This document shows positions 46,029-58,019 of a stretch of 64,000 nt of DNA, piece by piece. This DNA comes from Adiantum capillus-veneris (lineage: Eukaryota; Streptophyta; Polypodiopsida; Polypodiales; Pteridaceae). The stretch is taken from contig CM043944.1 in NCBI GenBank assembly GCA_014529385.2, positions 88,138,884 through 88,202,883 on the forward strand, read 5' to 3'. The position numbers and the translations under genes were made by a program. The first letter of the stretch is position 1. Every line of letters starts with the position of its first letter. Below the pieces are notes generated by a model that worked only from the letters and a program-made list of their open reading frames with translations, was not told the origin of the DNA and made no database searches.

Positions 46029-48225
46029 TCAGGAGGAGGACCACAAACTTTTCTCTAAACACTTAGAGAAGACAAAGAAATCACCCTCTAGCATTAGACA
46101 GTGAAGGATCTCCTTTGTGCAAGCAAGCCCCAAGCCACCACACTCAGCAAAAATGTCCATAACATGTTCGTCCTCATATGTGAATATTTCTAGCAACCAA
46201 CTACGCCAAACATAATAATCAAAATTGAACGTCAAGAGCTTGAATCTAACTATCAAGATGAGTGTACTGATTCACAAAGGTTCATGGATAGAAAGCTACC
46301 TGTAAAAAGTCTCAGTACGCCCTGCTCCCCCTCGAATCAAATCTTGAGCTATCCTTGTATAATTGTTAGATGAACAAGGTGGAGACTCTGTGAGGTAGCT
46401 TCTTGAGGCCGAAAAGCACTCAAGTGAAACATCCTCCCCAGCCTTTCTATCATAATGAGGTGTAATGCTTTGAGCATTCTTATGATAAAACAAACCAAGA
46501 GTGAGATCCATCACCTATGTAAGGAGAGAATAAACCACTTAAAGACAAGAACTCTAAATTTCATGCGCAAGCTTCACATAGAGAAGGAAACCTCACCTAC
46601 TTACCAGTCTCTGGATGCAAGTATCCCCCATCACACATCAAAGTCCATGAGCGATGGAGCTGCAAACTAACTCTATTAGCTTGCATGGCAAGATCCCCCA
46701 AATGTTGTGCAAGAGACAAAGTCACCAAGAAACCCTCGTCTGCCAAGTGAACATCGGCAATTTCCATGACACCACTCGCCAAGGCAGTGGAAAAGTGGTT
46801 CCACTCAAGAACAACCTTTACATTACCTACACACTCAAGTTAAAATGAAAAATTACATCATAACATATATGCATTGTATAACAAAAACGAAGCCATAAAA
46901 AAAGCTCACCTATAGTGTTATTGTGAATACCATCAACTAGCATGGACGTAGGGAAGTCTGCAAAGATCAACCTTGCCACATATTGGGAGATTTCCCCCTT
47001 CAATGAATACTCGCGCCCATCATAGATTGGTGTTTTCTTGAACCACATTTCAATACTAACACAAACCAAAGGATCATGGTAAGAGTAAATTCTGGTAAGT
47101 TCACTTTTTAGAGAAAATATGTAAGGTAGGGTTTTTCTATACTTTTTTTTACCTTTCCTTCCACGCGAAGATGTCTTGGTGAATGGCCAATGTGTGTAGC
47201 TTGGGGTGGTATTACACCGTCATTAGAGATGGGACTCTCTTTCAAAAAACCTTTCCATACAAAAGTTCACCAAAAAAAGGTCAACAAAATTCAATTTTAA
47301 ACAAATTATATTAGTTTATATGAGAGATTGCGGTTCACTTACAAGCATGAATCTCTTGATCACTCTTTGGGATAACACCTAGGGGGTACTCCAACCACCA
47401 TGGACAGTGAGAGCACTCCCAAGGTGTATTGAATTTTCAAGTGCAACAATGTATATCTAAACTCAAACACAATAAGCAAAGAAGCACTTGCCTTCTTCAA
47501 TTCGTCGCATCCAAGTTTTGAACCTGTGGTTACTATCCTAGACAAAAAAGAAATTGCCTCGAAGATCTACCCAATCACCCACAAGATTCTTTTCAAATTC
47601 TGCATGAAGTCTTTGCCATGTTGGATCCCACTTCTCAATCGTATCTTCTATCAGATGTTTTATTTCTCCATGTCGTCCTTTAAGTGAAACAGTAAAAGAA
47701 CCCATTGAAGAGACATAGCCAACCCTATCGAACGTGGATGTCAACCAAGGTGCATCCGAAATTGCACATCAAACAGCATCTGTAGCTATTAATTTACATA
47801 AGGGAACAAAAGTGGGCTTTGATTTTCTTTTGATATGAAATTGACTTATGAATTCATTCATCAAACCAAGAGACACATTCTCCCCAAAAACCCTGTTATG
47901 CTTTGAAAAGTCGTCTTCTTCGTCTTGGTTATTGGTCTGTGTGGGTATTTTGTGGGGTGGGAGCAAAATATGGACCAATAGTATTTGGAGTGATAGCATT
48001 GCTATTAGAAGCCCCATCTATAGACCTGTCCAAGGGCCACGCTTCATCATCAACATACACACATTGATTTCTTCTCTTTATAGACTTCTTTGGCGGACTC
48101 ATTGGTAGAATCCTTGAGGAACCATCCTCAAGTATAACTTGCCTTCCTTGAATAGCCCCATACCGTAGAGTCATCCCCCCTAAACAATTTGCTTCTCATT
48201 TTTTCGTGGAGCATTTGGGAGCCAT
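46029..48225 (-). pseudogene. Multi-exon ParB-like plus beta-class amino-methyltransferase-like pseudogene
   Basis: Starts MAPKCSTKK at 48225. First exon (to about 47380): RNQCVYVDDEAWPLDRS, DEEDDFSKHNRVFGENVS, TIEKWDPTWQRLHAEF, GDWVDLRGNFFFV, TAG, DSNHRFKTWMRRIEEGK. The latter resembles the ParB-like W/F..DGNHR motif. Later exons: about 47250-47157 (HTLAIHQDIFAWKE), 46910-47055, 46605-46826, 46300-46514 and 46029-46245. Introns have GT/AG ends; joins at 46910/46826, 47157/47055 and 46300/46245 keep frame. 46910-46605 reads FADFPTSMLVDG (possible decayed DPPW motif IV), DEGFLVTLSLAQHLGDL, LHRSWTLMCDGGYLHPETG. The last exon reads DIFAECGGLGLACTKEILHC, like an FxGxG motif I placed C-terminally as in beta-class DNA amino-methyltransferases. 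Lesions: TGA at codon 10, a frameshift near 47940, TGA near 47769, TAG at 47538, and a phase mismatch at 46605/46514. Function is inferred from motifs only. Confidence 0.55.
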
Positions 48226-48354
48226 GAGAAAAATCTTAAACCTCTATTAAAAATAAATCAATAGCATAATCAAAACTCTGTCTAGAACTATCAAATCTTT
48301 CATAAAATACTATAAGTGCAAAAAAGACATAACAGTTATAATGTATAAATGCTA

Positions 48355-48360
<6 letters not shown>

Positions 48361-48409
<49 letters not shown>
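48361..48409. repeat. (GA)n microsatellite
   Basis: About 49 bases of pure GA. Confidence 0.97.
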
Positions 48410-48411
<2 letters not shown>

Positions 48412-49403
48412 AATACTTAGGAGTTAGATAGCTAGATACTCTCTTAGGTTTAACACTTGACCTTCTGTTAAAAACTAAACATAGGGTAAATACCTTAAAT
48501 TTTTGCATAAATCAAGGTGGTTTCAATGCCATAGGGTAAACCTGTCAAAACCAGTCAAAACTTATTTACAGCTGACTCAAGACTTACTCTGTGGCTAGTA
48601 CCATACCTGTCAAAAAGTGACTAGTGTGACTAATGACTCAATAACATCCCATCACTATAGTACATCCCATCCTACATATATATGGTTGCAATTGTTAGCT
48701 ACCATCCCTCAGGTCATTAGCCTTTGGTACATTGGTCTACATGGCTCTACCTTTGGTACACTGGTCCCACAACTCAAGGAGATCAAGCAATAGAAATATA
48801 CCTACTTTGACACCATAGAAATCACATCCTAGATCTATCGCATGGATGGATCCTCCAAGAGCTTCACCACTCAAGCAAGGTCTGACTTCATGCAGTCTTT
48901 AGAAACTTGGGCATCAATTGGAGGCATTAGTTGCCTAGATCGAGACATTGGAATCAAAAAATACATAGAAACATGTATATTGATGTGTCTCATAGGCCAG
49001 CTTTAGGCTCTAGGAACCAATAATATGAGCATGATATTGTGGATAACCCTTCTATGCATTTTGACCAACATAGTTTTTTCCTCAACATGGTTGCATGGTA
49101 ACTATTTGAGAAAAGCCTGTTTGCCCAATATTTATCAAAACTGTTTCCATGATAATTGTTTGCAAGCCTCAAAAGAGGTCGCCTAGGTGATGGAGAGTGA
49201 TGATTGATCAGATCCTATTTGGATTGTGATGGGGATACACCATGAGGAAGAAGATGCACATGGGATCTACACGTGTCTCGACAAGGAACACCACAAGGGG
49301 TGGTTGGAAATTGTGGACGATGTAAGAGAGAAGCCAAGTGGAGATGGGTCGCCTTGCAACAAAAACACAATAGGAGGGAGAGATCTAGCCATGGCTTGCA
49401 AAA

Positions 49404-49478
<75 letters not shown>

Positions 49479-50319
49479 ATGAACATCTTTGAATGGCTAA
49501 ACTTGGCCGATGAGACAAATTAGTGTACATCTGTGATATCTCCTCTATCAAAAGGAAAAGCTGAAGTGATTTTAAAGACTATAGCTAAAGCTATCTAATA
49601 AGTTGATGCTAGGACTCAATCTGGGGTGCTCAACGAATGGTGACTGTGATGGATGGAGGGAGGATGGATCTCTAGCCACTAGGGGCTCATGAATCAGGAC
49701 TATATGCAAAGGCTATACGAGCATGATATGCACTCTAGATAAATCCATACTTGAAAAATATGCCTAGGTCTGATTTGAGTTGAGCAAGTTTCTTTGCATA
49801 CTTTGGCCTTTCTATACACTCGTTTCCACCATGTATCCCCTTCAATATAACCACCTGCCAAGAATGAAAACTCCATGCACTAACACATATTTAATCAGAA
49901 GTCAAACACGCATACAAATAGCCTATTAGCGTGTTCTAAACCCATCCTCTCGGGAATAGGAGGCACCATCTACATCAAATGGGTTCAAAAATTAGGTGCC
50001 TAAGAAGCATGTCACACTCGAATCCCTTCCTAATCTCTGGCTATCCTTTTTGTCTTTGAGAAACTGCACATTCTTCTCTTTGTGTTGGCTGCCATTGCCA
50101 ACAGTAGCCGCGTACACCTAGGCCCCATCCCTCCTTGCCCTGCACAACTCGCCAACTCCTGAGTAATAACCAATTGATTCCATTCCCATATTACCACCAA
50201 TAACTACAGAGGACATGCAATGACTGCTTGTCCCTGCGTCTCTAAGCAAAAAGCCAATCCTTCACACTCGGGCAGGCACACATGCAGATGATGTAACCCA
50301 AGAAGGCATCCTCCTTCGA
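48410..50319. other. No recognisable gene; (GA)n at 49409-49474
   Basis: Short frames only. The apparent ORF at 49226-49492 ends in an Arg-Glu tail made by the GA repeat. No TE ends found. Confidence 0.55.
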
Positions 50320-50535
50320 CAGCATATGGTGAGCACATTCAGCATGCGTTGCAGCAGATCTGAATGAGCACATTCACCATTTGAGTATTTGGTGAGCACA
50401 AACCCATGCGCTGCAGCAAAGCCAGAAAAGGAGCACGCTAAGTGAGAAAATTTGAGTGAGCATTTGGTGAGCACATTCAGCATGCGCTGCAGCAAACCCA
50501 GAACACGAGCACGCTATCCATTTGCGCGCGCGCAG
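50320..50535. repeat. Imperfect minisatellite, GGTGAGCACATTCAGCATG units
   Basis: Three copies of a unit with core GGTGAGCACA...CATGCGCTGCAGCAAA, at about 50327, 50390 and 50466, spaced 60-80 bases, followed by GC-rich text with GCGCGCGC. Confidence 0.8.
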
Positions 50536-50778
50536 ACGGACAGCGTGCTTGTACTCAAACAAGCCTCAACCTCCTACTTTTTCTCGGACAGCGTGCAAGC
50601 TTCTGCTTGTACTCAGACAGAGTGCGGACAACGTGCAGATTGTAGCAGTCGATTAAGCCAGTCGATTAAGCAAAAATTAAAAAACACACATTCCTCTCCT
50701 CCTCCATCTCTTCCTCCACGCCTCCACAAGAAGTTTTGAACAAATTCTCACAATAATTACCACATTGTGACTTACCTC

Positions 50779-50932
50779 AACATCATGAGCTTCTGTGAGG
50801 GAGGCACCGCATACCTAGCTAGGTACGGTTGGGGGCAGGGGACCACCGACCCGGTGGGGGGGCTGGTGGTCCCTTGCCCCCAATCTTATCTAGTTAGGTA
50901 TGCGATGCCTCTCGAGAAGAAGCTCATGATGT
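50779..50932. repeat. Long fold-back: 69-nt arms, 16-nt loop
   Basis: Arms 50779-50847 and 50864-50932 are inverted copies with about 11-12 mismatches by eye. Shared text includes AACATCATGAGCTTCT and TTGGGGGCA. The stem resembles a fold-back element or a hairpin RNA precursor; no target duplication was recognised. Confidence 0.85.
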
Positions 50933-51003
50933 TATTCATTGTATGAAAAACATTGGAAAAGACTCCATTTTCCTACATGAGAAAATTTCTAAATCTTCTT
51001 GTG

Positions 51004-51077
51004 CTCCACCCCACTCGCTGAGCACGCAATCCGTCCGCGCGTGTGGACGGATTGCGTGCTCAGCGAGTGGGGTGGAG
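51004..51077. repeat. Perfect inverted repeat: 33-nt arms, 8-nt loop
   Basis: Arms 51004-51036 and 51045-51077 are exact reverse complements, GC-rich (CTCCACCCCACTCGCTG at the outer end, GTCC next to the loop). The region 51072-51110 is also an inverted copy of 50688-50727, so the palindromes are nested in a wider inverted repeat. Confidence 0.95.
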
Positions 51078-51110
51078 GCGTGGAGGAAGAGATGGAGGAG
51101 GAAAGGAATG

Positions 51111-51954
51111 CAGATAAAGTTCTACCTGCTAAACTTCAGCCATGAATTGCAGAGCTCCAGCCATGAATTGCAGAGCTTTGAAACCTTAGGTCTTCAAAAA
51201 AACTTAGGTTTTGTGCAAATTTTGACTTTTTTTAGCAGAACTCGCAGAAGTGAATAAGATTATATTATCAATCAAAAAATTAGAAGATATCTAGACCTGC
51301 TCATCATCTGAGCCAGGGAATCATAGAGACATAAGGAGCTCAAAAAGGAGACATAAAGAGATCAGATACATCGGCTAGCAAGGGGAGCCACCGCGTAGCA
51401 GACAAATAACCACCATATTGAGATAAATCCCTTATTGAAAAAAACTTAATCCACCTTCAAATTTAAGGGATTTTCTAGTATACCTACAATCTAGTATACC
51501 TACAATTTTAAGAAAAACTATCTGATAATCTGATGATCTGATGACCACCATCTCTAAACTCCGCAGTCCCCAGTCCCTTTTTATTAAGGAACTCTCTGAA
51601 CTCCGCCGTCCCCAGTTCCTTTTTATGAGTTCAAATTTTTAGAGAAAGAATACCTTCAATTCCTTAGTAGTGATTGTGAGATTCTTTTACCTCGTAAAAA
51701 TAAAGTTTTTGCCTTACGTTATGAATGAAGAGAGAATATTTAATTATGATTGCTTTAATTATAAAAGAACTAGGAGAGGATATTATAGTACGATTGTAGC
51801 CGTCGGCATTAATTATAAAGCAACAATGAGCGGCCGCCGCATTTATTATCTGGCAGTCACTAATCTGTGCTCTCTAAGTACGAAAATTATGTTTTATATT
51901 TTTGCAAGAACTTTTCATTAGGTTTAGAAAACCAACTGCCCCCTTTGTCTTGGT
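51111..51954. other. Upstream region of MULE-like gene, with small tandem duplications
   Basis: CCATGAATTGCAGAGCT is repeated at about 51142 and 51164. CTCCGCAGTCCCCAGTCCC at about 51559 is repeated with changes at 51601. No TIR or promoter motif identified. Confidence 0.55.
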
Positions 51955-54423
51955 ATGGAGATGGATAGAGTAACTCTCTCTTGGACACTTGGAAAAGAGA
52001 CACACACTAGGGAAGTAGAGCTTCGACACAACAAACTCTTGCTCAACAGATATTATCTACAGTGTCTTCTTCCTCCAAACTACAAATTTACATGTTTGAA
52101 AGCAATAGTTTACATCGGGTTGGAGAAAATGTATACTGAAACCCCTTCGGAGTGGGATATTGACGGAAATGAGCACTTTTTATTGGACTCTTCTCTCTCT
52201 TCTGAGTATTTCATTGAACATTCTAGTGATATGCTCTATATTACAGATAGTGAGGAGAGTGATTTTGGTGCTAAACCAGGCATAACCAGCATCAACAGTC
52301 AGTTTCCATGTGCAAAAGAAGATTGTTTTGAGATAAAGAATCCATCAATGCAAGAGGAAACTGAGCCATTTGACAAACAACAAAGATTGGAGTCCAATGA
52401 TGATGACATTCATGATTTAACAAAAAAAATCCATCATTCCTTGGATTTTAGGTAGCAAAACATGTTTTAGACTACAACACCTGATAAACAATAGCAAGAA
52501 AATCAAACAGGTGACCGAGCTTCCACAGGTTTATGATGGTGACAATGCCTTTGAGCTACCTCCCATTGAAGAAGGTTGTAAAAGGATGGAGCAAAAATTT
52601 GATGGTCATTTTTGAACTAGGCCACATAAAACTAACATGTCCATAAATTGTATTGTTAGGCTTAGTCATTGCTTGGGGTCATTAATTTGTCACAAAGTTC
52701 TTTGTCCCTATTATTTGAACAACACCAAGCTTATGTATCCTTCTTTCATGGTTACCTAGATAAGCAAGTCAGCAAAGGGCTTCTATGTGAAGACGAAAAC
52801 CTGCGTATCACTTGTCATTATTGCAAAAAAGTTTTTTTATGTGAGTGTACTTGTTCTTGCAAAGTGTACTACATTTTGCCCTTAGACCCGAAGCTTACAA
52901 GACTGATTATTCACGTAGGTCATCATTTACATGAAGTTCAAGCAGGTACGTCAAGAGCCAAATAGAGAGAATATGGAAGATGGTTGCAAGTGTCTTGAAG
53001 GTGGATAGAAGCAATGGACCAAGAAGAGTTCAGATGATTGTTGCCAGACAATTATTGGTTGACGCTATTGTTGGTTCAGATGAACTAAAAATGGGGGAGT
53101 CAGAGCTCTCAAATGTATTGGAAGAAATGATTCCACTAGTTCAAAATCAAAGGTAAAACATTTAACATTTAGATTTTTCAGTACTATAAGGTTATTTTGA
53201 TTTATGCCTTTTTTTGACAGATTTAAGATAGTGGTAGCTACTGAGAAAAGACAACAAGAGTTGATTGTTGGGGATGGGTTTGACCACATTATGCTTTTGA
53301 AGAAAACATGTCACTTTTCTTACTTTCATGGAAGTCATTTCCCTGGGCAAGGTGGGCCAAATGATAAGTGCTACATCTTTAAGATGTCAACAAAAGGTCC
53401 AAGGTCTGGTATAGACCTTGTCAATTGCATGCATCGAGGAGGAAATGGAGATTTGAGTGCTGCTTGGGTACATTTTGATCACACACACAGAATAGATTGG
53501 GCAACTATGTCATGCTCTATCTATGATCTGAGGTAGTCTTTTGGTGTGTTGTAGCATTTTGTTATTGCACATTTGCAAACTTTTTGTAGCTAAGATTTGT
53601 CATTTTTTTAAGTTTGAAGGGATTAATGGTTATAGCGGTTTGTGACACCAAAGAGGAGGATACAGACACACAAGTCCTATTTTGGAGATCTCTTAATAAT
53701 TTGTTGGCTCAAGAAGGTTATCCATCAGCAGACTTTGCAAGATTTATGGCTGATGAGGCTGGAGAAAATTGGGCTGCCGTGCGTACAATTTTCAATGAAG
53801 GGCCAAATAATGTCATGATTGGAAGGGAAAGGTCCTGTCTCTTCCATTGGGAGCAAAGTCTACATAAACATACTAAAAAATACATAGCCAAAGAAAAGTT
53901 TGGTATCCACAAAGACATGTGTGAGACTTGGCACAATTCAAGGGCAATGGGTTTGGCAATGAAGCAAGTAGAAGCAATTAGAAGATGGTGGGAAGATAAT
54001 GTTGCAAGTGAGAATATCAAGTCACTGGATAAATGGTTCAAGTGGTGGGAGACAAGGATATTTTACTGGGGTAGCTTACACAATGAAGTACGATACAATC
54101 ATGAGCCTCACCACGAACTTCTCTATTTTTTTGTTTCACTAATTCAAAGTTTTTTTTGGGTGGAATGCGGATATCTATGAGTCCTTGGGAAAAAGCTCAA
54201 ATTCCTAGTACCAATTTGTCAGAGATCATTCATGCATCTTGGCTTGCTAGAGAAGGTGATAGCAAAAAAATTTCTTTGTATGATGCATGCATCACTGATG
54301 TCATCAATGCTTACATTCAATACACAAAGCAACATGGCTATCTAGCAGGTAGATACATAGGGCTTGTAAGCACCTATACTTTGTCTACACAGAGATTCTT
54401 GGGTTGGATGGTAAACAGCATAT
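51955..54423 (+). pseudogene. MULE-like transposase gene with introns and GCM1/FLYWCH-like zinc region, decayed
   Basis: Cut-and-paste transposase or a gene derived from one. Exon 1 (51955-52455): acidic serine-rich N-terminal part of about 166 residues. Then VTELPQVYDGDNAFELPP (from 52511) and ITCHYCKKVFLCECTCSCK ... HVGHHLHEV (52800-52940), a Cys/His pattern resembling GCM1/FLYWCH fingers. Core: VHFDHTHRIDWATM (first Asp, about 53475), FMADEAGENWAAV (second Asp, about 53745), ERSCLFHWEQSLHKH (Cys-x2-His and Glu, about 53830-53865), SLYDACITDVINAYIQ near the end. GT/AG introns at 53153-53220 and 53533-53612 join in frame (NQR-FKIV; DLS-LKGL). Lesions: stop near 52613, frameshifts near 52748 and 52945. 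No TIRs found. Confidence 0.75.
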
Positions 54424-55067
54424 GATTATACATCAACCAACACTATGTGAAAGAGATCTCACTTTCATCTTGAATCAACCCCGACGGTTTACGCCTTCAA
54501 AGAAGTAGAGAAAAAATAAATGCCTAGTAGTTTGCTCAATTTGTTTTGACATTCTGGTGGGTGATTTGTACACTTTGTGAGGCTTTATTTTGGCATTTCC
54601 CAGTAAAACAATCTCTTCGATGGCATGCTTTTTTCCTTGTACTATTTTGGACCATAAAGATTAATGCTTTTGAGGAATCTTTATTTGAATTGATGGTAGT
54701 GCTTGTAGCATGTGAAAAATTCTTTTGGGTATTTAACTTTGACATGTGCAAAAATAGTACTTTTTTCTGTTGAAGCCTTGTAGGTTTCTCTACAAGAATG
54801 ACATACATAGAAGTTTGGGTTGGGTTCGAGTTTTTTTTAATACACTAATGTTGTTGTTGTGAAGCGATTGGAGTACATGCATCAAACTTGCAAAAATAGA
54901 TAAATCTTACAAACATCTAAGTGAACACTCTAGTGGTTGCATGCAACTTAGAAAGACCTAAACTATGTGATAAAGCTCCAAATGAAAAGCTTTCAAAAAA
55001 TTGACACTCATCTAATGTGAGGTGTTGCACCGTGTGCATGGCCTTTTCTTTGCCTTGCAAAAGAAAA
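54424..55067. other. No gene seen
   Basis: Non-coding tail after the MULE-like frame; only short frames on either strand. Confidence 0.5.
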
Positions 55068-55125
55068 GAGGACAATCTTTTCAAAAGAGGACAATCTTTT
55101 CTTTTCTTTGCAAAAGAGGACAATC
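55068..55125. repeat. Tandem triplicate, AAAAGAGGACAATCTTTTC
   Basis: Three near-identical units of about 19-30 bases immediately after the zinc knuckle of the orphan gag below. Confidence 0.85.
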
Positions 55126-56329
55126 TTTCTTGTTATGTTGGTTTGAAAGACATCTAAAACACAAATTGTGTTTCTTTTGCACGCTCAAAATCAACAGTGC
55201 TGAGAGACCCATGTGGAGTATCTCGTGATTGCTTAGGCTTCTTAGCCTCTTGTGGACGTGGAGAGGTAGATTGTCTCTTATTCTTCTTGGAACATGTGGG
55301 AGATCTACCTCGCCATTGGCTCTTAGCCACGTTGCTCTTAGCAAAAGTATTCTTAGAGTAGGGAACATTTCCTTTCGTCTCTTGGTCATCATCATATCTT
55401 TGGGCATGACCAATGGCTTCTTCCAAAGTTTTTGGATGTTGGGTCTTGACATGAAGACGATAGTCTTTGTCAAGACCCCTATTAAAACCCCGTATCTTTT
55501 GGAATTCATCTTGAACTTCTAGTTTTTATATGATTTCCCAATACTTTGAAAGGTACTGTGTGAGAGAGAGGCCAGACATGCGGCATGCATCCCATGCTAA
55601 CCAATTATTATCTTCTTCATTGGAGTCTAAAAACTCTTTCGAGAAAGAAGCTTGAAACGTAGCCCAAGACGGAGGAAGAGCATCTATTGGAAATGTCATC
55701 CACCACTTATAGGCCTTGCCTTTAAGAGATAAACTTGTTTCCACAACCGTCGTTATATCCGGGGTGTGTCTCGATCTATGAATATCATTCCATTTGTGTA
55801 AGAACGTATTGATCTCATCCTTGTTGCGATCACGCTCTTCCCCATGAAACACAGGAATGGTGATATTCTTAAGTAATGCACTACTACCTTCTACATCTTC
55901 TGCAGCACTTGTCTCTTGGACTCTTTGAGTCGTGCGAGCTTGGTTCCCTTGAACCTTGCCACTTGTGGCTCCTTGAGTCATCTGTGAATTCATAAATTTC
56001 ACATGTAACTCCATAAGATTAGTAACATTTGCATTGAGTGCAGAGAGGTTGCTTTCAAGTACGATTTGGCGATGCTCCAAAGTCTTGAAAGAAGCCATAC
56101 CTACAAGCCCATGATCTCCTAGATCATCATCATTATGCATATTAGTGTCAGCAGCACCCGTGGTGCCCGGATTTTGATCTACGTGCTCAAAATCAAACAT
56201 GTGTAGGTGGGATATCCTCACTGGCCATGGTAAACACACAATAATGCAAAGAGAGAAAAAAAAATGATAGCTTGTACCTTGAGAAATTGAGGTCTTTGTG
56301 TTTTGTATGCTCCGCGATTTACGTTGCAT
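55081..56329 (-). pseudogene. Orphan retroelement gag with CCHC knuckle
   Basis: Structural protein of an LTR element. A likely start is MFDFEHVDQ (56200). Gag core: NITIPVFHGEERDRNKDEI, SLKGKAYKWWMTFPID, ATFQASFSKEF and LSLTQYLSKYWEII. The frame shifts near 55520; the knuckle CFRCLSNQHNKKDCPLL (55140-55090) fits CX2CX4HX4C. No protease or RT follows: the sequence ends in the 20-bp tandem repeats. No LTR identified. Confidence 0.75.
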
Positions 56330-56559
56330 GTGAACCTCGCCTTGCGGGAATTTGAGCGCTTCACTTGTCGTTCATTGTAAGAACACCTTTGATGATTCTT
56401 CACAAAAACCCGTTTTAGTAAGGCTTTTGTTCACTTTGAAGCTACCTCCTTGAGGAAAAAAGAATGTTTGGAGGAAAACTTGTCTTCCTCCAAGAAGTGA
56501 AAAGGAAGGGTGAAGCTACTTCCTTGAAGTTTGAAGCTTTCCCTTTCCTTCTAGTTTTC

Positions 56560-56612
56560 CTTTCAACACAAGTATGCTATCTTTCCTTTCAACACAAGTA
56601 TGTTATCTTTCC
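56560..56612. repeat. 27-bp tandem duplication
   Basis: CTTTCAACACAAGTATG followed by C or T and TATCTTTC occurs twice in a row. Confidence 0.85.
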
Positions 56613-56628
56613 TTGTTATACACAACAA

Positions 56629-56700
56629 GGGTCAATAGCTTGATGGTAAAGTGTTGGCCTCTTACCCTCATGGGATAGGTTCAACCCTCCTTCATGCAAG
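56629..56700 (+). other. tRNA-like sequence, possibly the head of a SINE
   Basis: A-box-like TAGCTTGATGGT (56636-56647) and B-box-like GGTTCAACCCT (56678-56688) at tRNA spacing, with an anticodon-loop-like CTCTTAC between. The anticodon and acceptor stems pair poorly, so it is not a functional tRNA by eye. A pol III-type SINE head or degenerate tRNA are the options. Confidence 0.4.
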
Positions 56701-58019
56701 GGTTAAGCGGGCCTTTCTACGCACACAGTCAACGGTGCCAACGGAAGCCTTCGGAGCCTGTGTCAATGGAAAGGAAAATGGGTGGCTGTGGACAAGTGCT
56801 GTTGTGAAGATTTCCAGGTGTGGCGCATGGCAAGAACACCGACGTACGAGGGGAGAGGCAACAACAGAAGCTTTTTCTTAATATGGACAAACTTGCGCAC
56901 ACAGCAACCAGGTCGTCGTGGCAGAGTGGCTCAGCCTGATGATTAGTGTGACATCTTGAGGTTGAAGTATTTCATAGCAGCTACATTGAAAGTCGCAAGT
57001 GAGACAACTTCAAATGAAATCTTCAAAGATTCCATGTATTGGAAATGCAATAGAGCCAGGTATATGAGTATGTCACATAACATTTGTCATCATACAAAAT
57101 CATACCTAAATTGCCATGCTTTTTGGTCTGCCATGTTGGAAGGGCTTAGCGTTGAGTCGAGTTTTGGGTCAGCTACATTGGGTGGAAAAATTGTATTTCT
57201 CTCTCTCTTTCTTTCTTTCTCTCGCCACCTTCTTTTTGGTGCGCTCGCAGCTTGGCAAGATCCTGGGTGGCGGCTCTGCCATGCGTGTGCCAGACGCAAT
57301 TGTGTGCGCCATGCTGCCATCGTCTTCTCGATGCAGTCCCCATTTCTTGCAATTCATTTTGAATGCAATTTTCTGAGTAAAAGCTTTCTTTGTGTGTTGC
57401 TCTGAGCAAATGCATAAGGTGATTCTCTTCTTTCCAATGTTTATGACATGCTCCGCATAATTTGGCTTTGATGTGTGTATGTCTGTGGAATGTGTTGGAC
57501 ACTTTCAGTCAACTATTCCAAGTTGGTATGTTAGAGTTAGTTCAGATCAAGTATGAGACTTTAGATTGGACAACACTGGAAATGAAACATAAGACTGGAA
57601 CTGGAAATAACAATGAACACTATAACTAGAAATGGAAATAGACACTGGAACTGGGAACTAAAGCTGGAATGTATATTTAAGTCAGATCAGTCTATACAAG
57701 TACATTCAGTGAGGCAAGTATGCTCTCGTCTTAATGAGAATCGCAAGAGTGCAAAGAGCTCTAAGCTAATGAATGTGTCGTGGTTTTGGGATCAAGATCA
57801 CGGATCTCGAAAATGAAGTAGTGAGCCCTATTTATAGCTTTTCATTGGCTCTCTAACTGATTGTTCCATGTGCCAATTACCCCAGTAACTAGTTCTGGTA
57901 ATTACCAACTTAGGAGCCCTTGTTTGGCATCTGTTCCCACCGTTTACATTCCTTTCCCCTTTTCTTGAATTTTAGTGTATACCAAATTTTTTAGAAAACA
58001 GTGAGCAGTCAACTAGTGT
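56701..58019. other. No gene seen; short GGAAATG/ACTGGAA repeats at 57572-57672
   Basis: Contains a TC-rich run (57190-57225), imperfect repeats of ACTGGAA type, and TATTTATAG at about 57830 that could belong to an unrecognised LTR. Confidence 0.45.

Noticed and set aside
50320-50535. Possible CRISPR-like array
   Set aside because: Units are imperfect, spacers are not unique and uniform, and the setting is a plant nuclear genome; it is a minisatellite.
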